Under the pieces are notes generated by a model. That model searched no databases, was not told where the DNA came from, and was given only the letters and a program-made list of their open reading frames with translations. The translations under genes and the position numbers were made by a program. A DNA stretch of 64,000 nucleotides from Prevotella sp. (GTDB taxonomy: Bacteria > Bacteroidota > Bacteroidia > Bacteroidales > Bacteroidaceae), in NCBI GenBank assembly GCA_017471465.1, contig JAFUTI010000023.1, positions 1 to 64,000 of the forward strand, written 5' to 3'. This document shows, in pieces, positions 60,990-64,000 of the stretch (within the stretch, counting starts at the first letter, position 1; each line of letters starts with the position of its first letter).

Positions 60990-63900
60990 CTACTGGGCAA
61001 TGGCGTGCAAGACGCTGACAGCCTCTTCCACGGTAGGCACATCGGTGATGACCATGGAGCGCTTGCCATTTTGCTCGCGGAGGTTACAGCGGCGCACATG
61101 ATGGCCGACATAGTCGAGCACGCGACCGAAGGCATCGCTCTGGTAGTAGGGACTGTTGGGATTGTTGACGAAATAGAGGAACATCCGTCCCTGCTTCAAC
61201 ATGATTTTCTCGCAGCCTAACTCTTTGCCGTAGCGACGCAGCGGCACGACGCGGATAAGCTCCTCGGCCACGGCGGGTATCGAGCCGAAGCGGTCCTGAA
61301 GTCGCTGGCGGTAGGCTTCCACCTCCTGGTCGTTCTTCAGGTTGTCGAGTTCGCGGTAGAGCAACATACGCTCGGAGTCGCTGGGCACATACTGGTCGGG
61401 GAAGTACATCTCGAGGTCGCTCTCGAGGGTGCAGTCAGAGACGAAGAGACCCACCCCCACCCCCTCCCTATAGGGAGGGGCGTAATTACTTTGAGCACCT
61501 GATTTTGCGGGGGATTCGCTTTCCTCCTTCACTGGGAGGGGGTTGGTATCTCTTTCATTCCTCAGTTCCGCCATCGCCTCGTTCAGAATCTTCTGGTAGG
61601 TCTCGTAGCCGAGGTCGCTGATGAAGCCCGACTGTTCGGCACCGAGCAGGTTGCCGGCACCGCGGATGTCGAGGTCCTGCATGGCGATGTTGATGCCCGA
61701 ACCCAGGTCGCTGAAGTTCTCCAAAGCCTCTAAGCGGCGACGGCTGTCGGCAGGCAGTGCTGCCAGCGGGGGCGCCAGGAGGTAACAGAAAGCCTTGCGG
61801 TTGCCACGGCCCACACGGCCACGCATCTGGTGGAGGTCGGAGAGTCCGAAGTAGTGGGCACCATTGATAATGATGGTGTTGGCGTTGGGTATGTCGATGC
61901 CGTTCTCGACGATGGTGGTAGAGAGCAGCACGTCGTAGTCGTAGTTAGAGAAGTCGAGGATTATCTGCTCGAGCTCTTCGGGCTTCATCTGTCCGTGACC
62001 GATGGCCACACGGGCATCGGGCACGTACTTGTGTATCATGCCGGCTATCTCCTGCAACTGGTTGATGCGGTTGTTGACGAAGTAGACCTGACCGTTGCGC
62101 GACATCTCGAAATTGATGGCGTCGGCAATAATATCGGCACCGAAGGTGTGTATCTCCGTCTGTATGGGGTATCGGTTGGGCGGCGGCGTCTGGATGACGC
62201 TGAGGTCGCGGGCACCGACGAGCGAGAACTGCAGCGTTCGCGGGATAGGCGTTGCCGACATCGTCAGCGTGTCGACGTTCGACTTCATCTGGCGCAGCTT
62301 TTCCTTTGTCGACACGCCAAACTTCTGCTCCTCATCGATGATGAGCAGTCCCAAGTCCTTGAACTTGACGGTCTTGCCAATGAGCTTGTGCGTACCGATG
62401 ATGATATCTATCTTGCCGTCCTCCAAATCCTTGAGCACCTCCTTTGTCTGCTTGGCTGTACGGGCACGCGTCAGGTAGTCGACACGGACGGGCATGTCCT
62501 TCAAGCGGCCCTGGAACGTGCGGTAATGCTGGTAGGCCAGCACCGTCGTGGGCACCATCACCGCCACCTGTTTACCGTCGCACGCAGCCTTGAAGGCAGC
62601 ACGCACGGCCACCTCGGTCTTGCCGAAGCCCACGTCGCCGCAGACCAGGCGGTCCATAGGCCGTGCCTGCTCCATGTCGGCCTTCACGTCCTGCGTAGCC
62701 TTCAGCTGGTCGGGGGTGTCTTCATAGAGGAACGAGGCTTCCAGCTCGTGCTGCAGGTAACTGTCGTGGCTGAAGGCGAAGCCCTTTTCACGGCGGCGCT
62801 TGGCATAGAGCTTGATAAGGTCGCGGGCAATGTCCTTGATGTGCTTCTTCGTACGCTCCTTCAGGCGCTCCCACTGGCCGGTGCCGAGTGTCGACAGTCG
62901 CGGCGCCTCACCACCGTCCTGCGACTTGTACTTCGACACTTTGTACAACGAGTGTATCGAGACGTAAATGGCATCGCCACGCTGATAGGTGATCTTGATC
63001 ATCTCCTGATAGCCAGTGCCCTGGGGCATACGCACCAGTCCGCCGAACTTACCGACGCCGTGGTCGACATGGACGACGAAGTCGCCAATCTCAAACTGCT
63101 GAATCTCCTTGAGCGTCAGCGCCATCTTACCCGTACGGGCCTTGTCGCTCTTAAGATTATATTTATGGAAGCGATCGAAAATCTGATGGTCGGTCAGGAA
63201 GCAGGCCCGTGCATCCGTATCAATGAATCCCTCATGCAACGTGCGGTCAACAGGAATAAAGGTCAGACTCTTCTCACCCAGAATATCCTTCAGGCGCTCA
63301 TGCTGCTTTTGGCTGTCGGCCAGGATAAACAGCTGATAGCCCTGCAGGATATAGTCGCCCAACGACTGTGCCAGCAGGTCGAAGTTCTTGTGGAACAGCG
63401 GCTGAGACTTTGTATGGAAAGTCACTTTCGTGCCTGTTTCTGCTGGTGAGTTGCCAAGTACGATATGACCGAAGCGTTGGCTGTCGTCACTGAACCGGGC
63501 GCCGGTAATGAGTTGCGACTCACGACGCAGCATCTGCTCTATCTCGTGTTGCTCCATCTCGCTTTCCGCCTCCTCAAGACGCTCAGTGACTGCCTGCCGC
63601 GAGAAGCCTTCCTGATAGGTGCGGTCAATGACATCGACAACGTAGGCAAAGTCCCTGTAGCAGAGCAGTGTCTCTTCGGGCAGAAAGGCCAGCAATGGCT
63701 CTTTGTCCTCAGTATCGCCAGCCAGCTCTGACACGATATCCGCACGCTCACAACGGTCTTTCGACAACTGGTTCTCCACCTCGAACGTACGGATAGAGTC
63801 TATCTCGTCGCCAAAGAAGTCAATGCGGAAGGGATACTCACTACTATAGCTGAAGACGTCGAGGATAGACCCGCGCAGGGCATATTGCCCTGGCTCGTAG

Positions 63901-64000
63901 ACATAGTCTACCTCACGGAAGCCGAGGTCCTGCAGCTGTCGCTCTATCTCAGACGTGCTGACTATCTGACCTGTGGTCAGCGACAACGTACGGCTGTCGA
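60990..64000 (-). CDS. mfd: Transcription-repair coupling factor Mfd (5' end beyond window)
   Basis: At least 1000 residues seen; the N-terminus lies past the right edge. In order: part of the UvrB-like domain, the polymerase-interacting RID/CarD domain (IGDFVVHVDHGVGKFGGLVRM, in parts), the translocase with GDVGFGKTEVAVRAAF and DEEQKFGV, the second RecA lobe (GRVGRGNRKAFCYLL), and the C-terminal TRCF domain. About 28 extra residues (from KEESESPAKSGAQ through APPYREGVGVGL) interrupt the region just before the TRCF domain and come from a palindromic element (61449-61546). It removes stalled polymerase and recruits UvrA. Confidence 0.95.
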   Translation of the reverse strand, partial: DSRTLSLTTGQIVSTSEIERQLQDLGFREVDYVYEPGQYALRGSILDVFSYSSEYPFRIDFFGDEIDSIRTFEVENQLSKDRCERADIVSELAGDTEDKEPLLAFLPEETLLCYRDFAYVVDVIDRTYQEGFSRQAVTERLEEAESEMEQHEIEQMLRRESQLITGARFSDDSQRFGHIVLGNSPAETGTKVTFHTKSQPLFHKNFDLLAQSLGDYILQGYQLFILADSQKQHERLKDILGEKSLTFIPVDRTLHEGFIDTDARACFLTDHQIFDRFHKYNLKSDKARTGKMALTLKEIQQFEIGDFVVHVDHGVGKFGGLVRMPQGTGYQEMIKITYQRGDAIYVSIHSLYKVSKYKSQDGGEAPRLSTLGTGQWERLKERTKKHIKDIARDLIKLYAKRRREKGFAFSHDSYLQHELEASFLYEDTPDQLKATQDVKADMEQARPMDRLVCGDVGFGKTEVAVRAAFKAACDGKQVAVMVPTTVLAYQHYRTFQGRLKDMPVRVDYLTRARTAKQTKEVLKDLEDGKIDIIIGTHKLIGKTVKFKDLGLLIIDEEQKFGVSTKEKLRQMKSNVDTLTMSATPIPRTLQFSLVGARDLSVIQTPPPNRYPIQTEIHTFGADIIADAINFEMSRNGQVYFVNNRINQLQEIAGMIHKYVPDARVAIGHGQMKPEELEQIILDFSNYDYDVLLSTTIVENGIDIPNANTIIINGAHYFGLSDLHQMRGRVGRGNRKAFCYLLAPPLAALPADSRRRLEALENFSDLGSGINIAMQDLDIRGAGNLLGAEQSGFISDLGYETYQKILNEAMAELRNERDTNPLPVKEESESPAKSGAQSNYAPPYREGVGVGLFVSDCTLESDLEMYFPDQYVPSDSERMLLYRELDNLKNDQEVEAYRQRLQDRFGSIPAVAEELIRVVPLRRYGKELGCEKIMLKQGRMFLYFVNNPNSPYYQSDAFGRVLDYVGHHVRRCNLREQNGKRSMVITDVPTVEEAVSVLHAIAQ
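61449..61546. repeat. Palindromic repeat element inserted in mfd
   Basis: The centre CCCCTCCCTATAGGGAGGGG (61461-61480) is a perfect 20-bp palindrome. The left side is CCCACCCCCA-rich and the far right side GGGAGGGGGTTGG (61534-61546), so the ends may also pair. It adds about 28 codons without a stop or frameshift. Confidence 0.8.

Noticed and set aside
61830..63449. 539-codon plus-strand frame opposite mfd
   Set aside because: Long but antisense to mfd, with repetitive V/L/D/H content typical of shadow frames.

Overview
The window looks like chromosome of a Bacteroidetes bacterium, most likely a Prevotella-type species (Prevotella sensu lato). The evidence is recurrent Bacteroidetes -7 promoter elements (TAnnTTTG, several with TTTG about 20 bp upstream), genes of the type IX secretion system (porQ and a porE-like lipoprotein), a BspA-type leucine-rich repeat protein, a GH10 xylanase with a carbohydrate-binding domain inserted in its catalytic domain, and a Prevotella-like C-terminal tail on that xylanase. 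Nearly all of it is ordinary core-genome content. I see no insertion sequence, phage, CRISPR array or rRNA.

Layout. 0-5 kb: BI-1 family membrane protein, porin and a lactate-utilisation operon lutABC. 5-12.4 kb: a tightly overlapping leftward run from a MATE transporter through a cytidylate-kinase-like protein, a phosphoesterase, rmlB, purT, fdtA, a FemAB/GNAT-like protein and a DegT aminotransferase. This suggests synthesis of a dTDP-amino-sugar. 12.4-20 kb: S8 peptidase, xseAB, ilvE, trmB, BspA-like protein, mrp. 20-26 kb: leftward export operon (coiled-coil anchor, TolC, HlyD, two ABC-2 permeases) ending in a 58-residue peptide gene. 26-32 kb: DUF4492-cydAB, a minimal penicillin-binding transpeptidase, topB. 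32-36 kb: porE-like gene and a sigma/anti-sigma/PspC operon. 36-43.9 kb: RNA methyltransferase, thyA, folA, an ExbB/ExbD cluster, greA, tRNA-Ser, tatD, polyprenyl synthase, tonB. 44-55 kb: porQ, cmk, a nested palindrome, ispH, an unknown secreted protein, meaB, a DUF1573 protein and a giant alpha-2-macroglobulin. 55-64 kb: clpB, xylanase, a beta-barrel protein and the 3' part of mfd.

The most unusual signal lies between and inside genes. Short arrays with a 7- or 8-bp period recur at unrelated loci, sometimes with the same unit. They lie next to start or stop codons (lutA/lutB, thyA/folA, ids/tonB, upstream of porQ, fdtB/FemAB gene, xylanase leader) and also in frame inside conserved genes (cydA, tatD, the macroglobulin gene, probably xseA). 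Perfect short palindromes also sit in frame inside xseA, mfd and the DegT aminotransferase gene. A 330-bp nested imperfect palindrome fills the cmk-ispH gap, and its outer arm encodes the C-terminus of IspH. Together these suggest small repeat elements that invade both spacers and coding sequence. Other points of interest are a sigma-54-like promoter with an upstream palindrome before clpB, a degenerate copy of the tRNA-Ser 3' end, and very short predicted leaders at several genes.

All calls come from reading the sequence and from family knowledge; no database search was run. Where the longest open frame began too far upstream, start codons were moved to the ATG that precedes a signal peptide or a conserved N-terminus.
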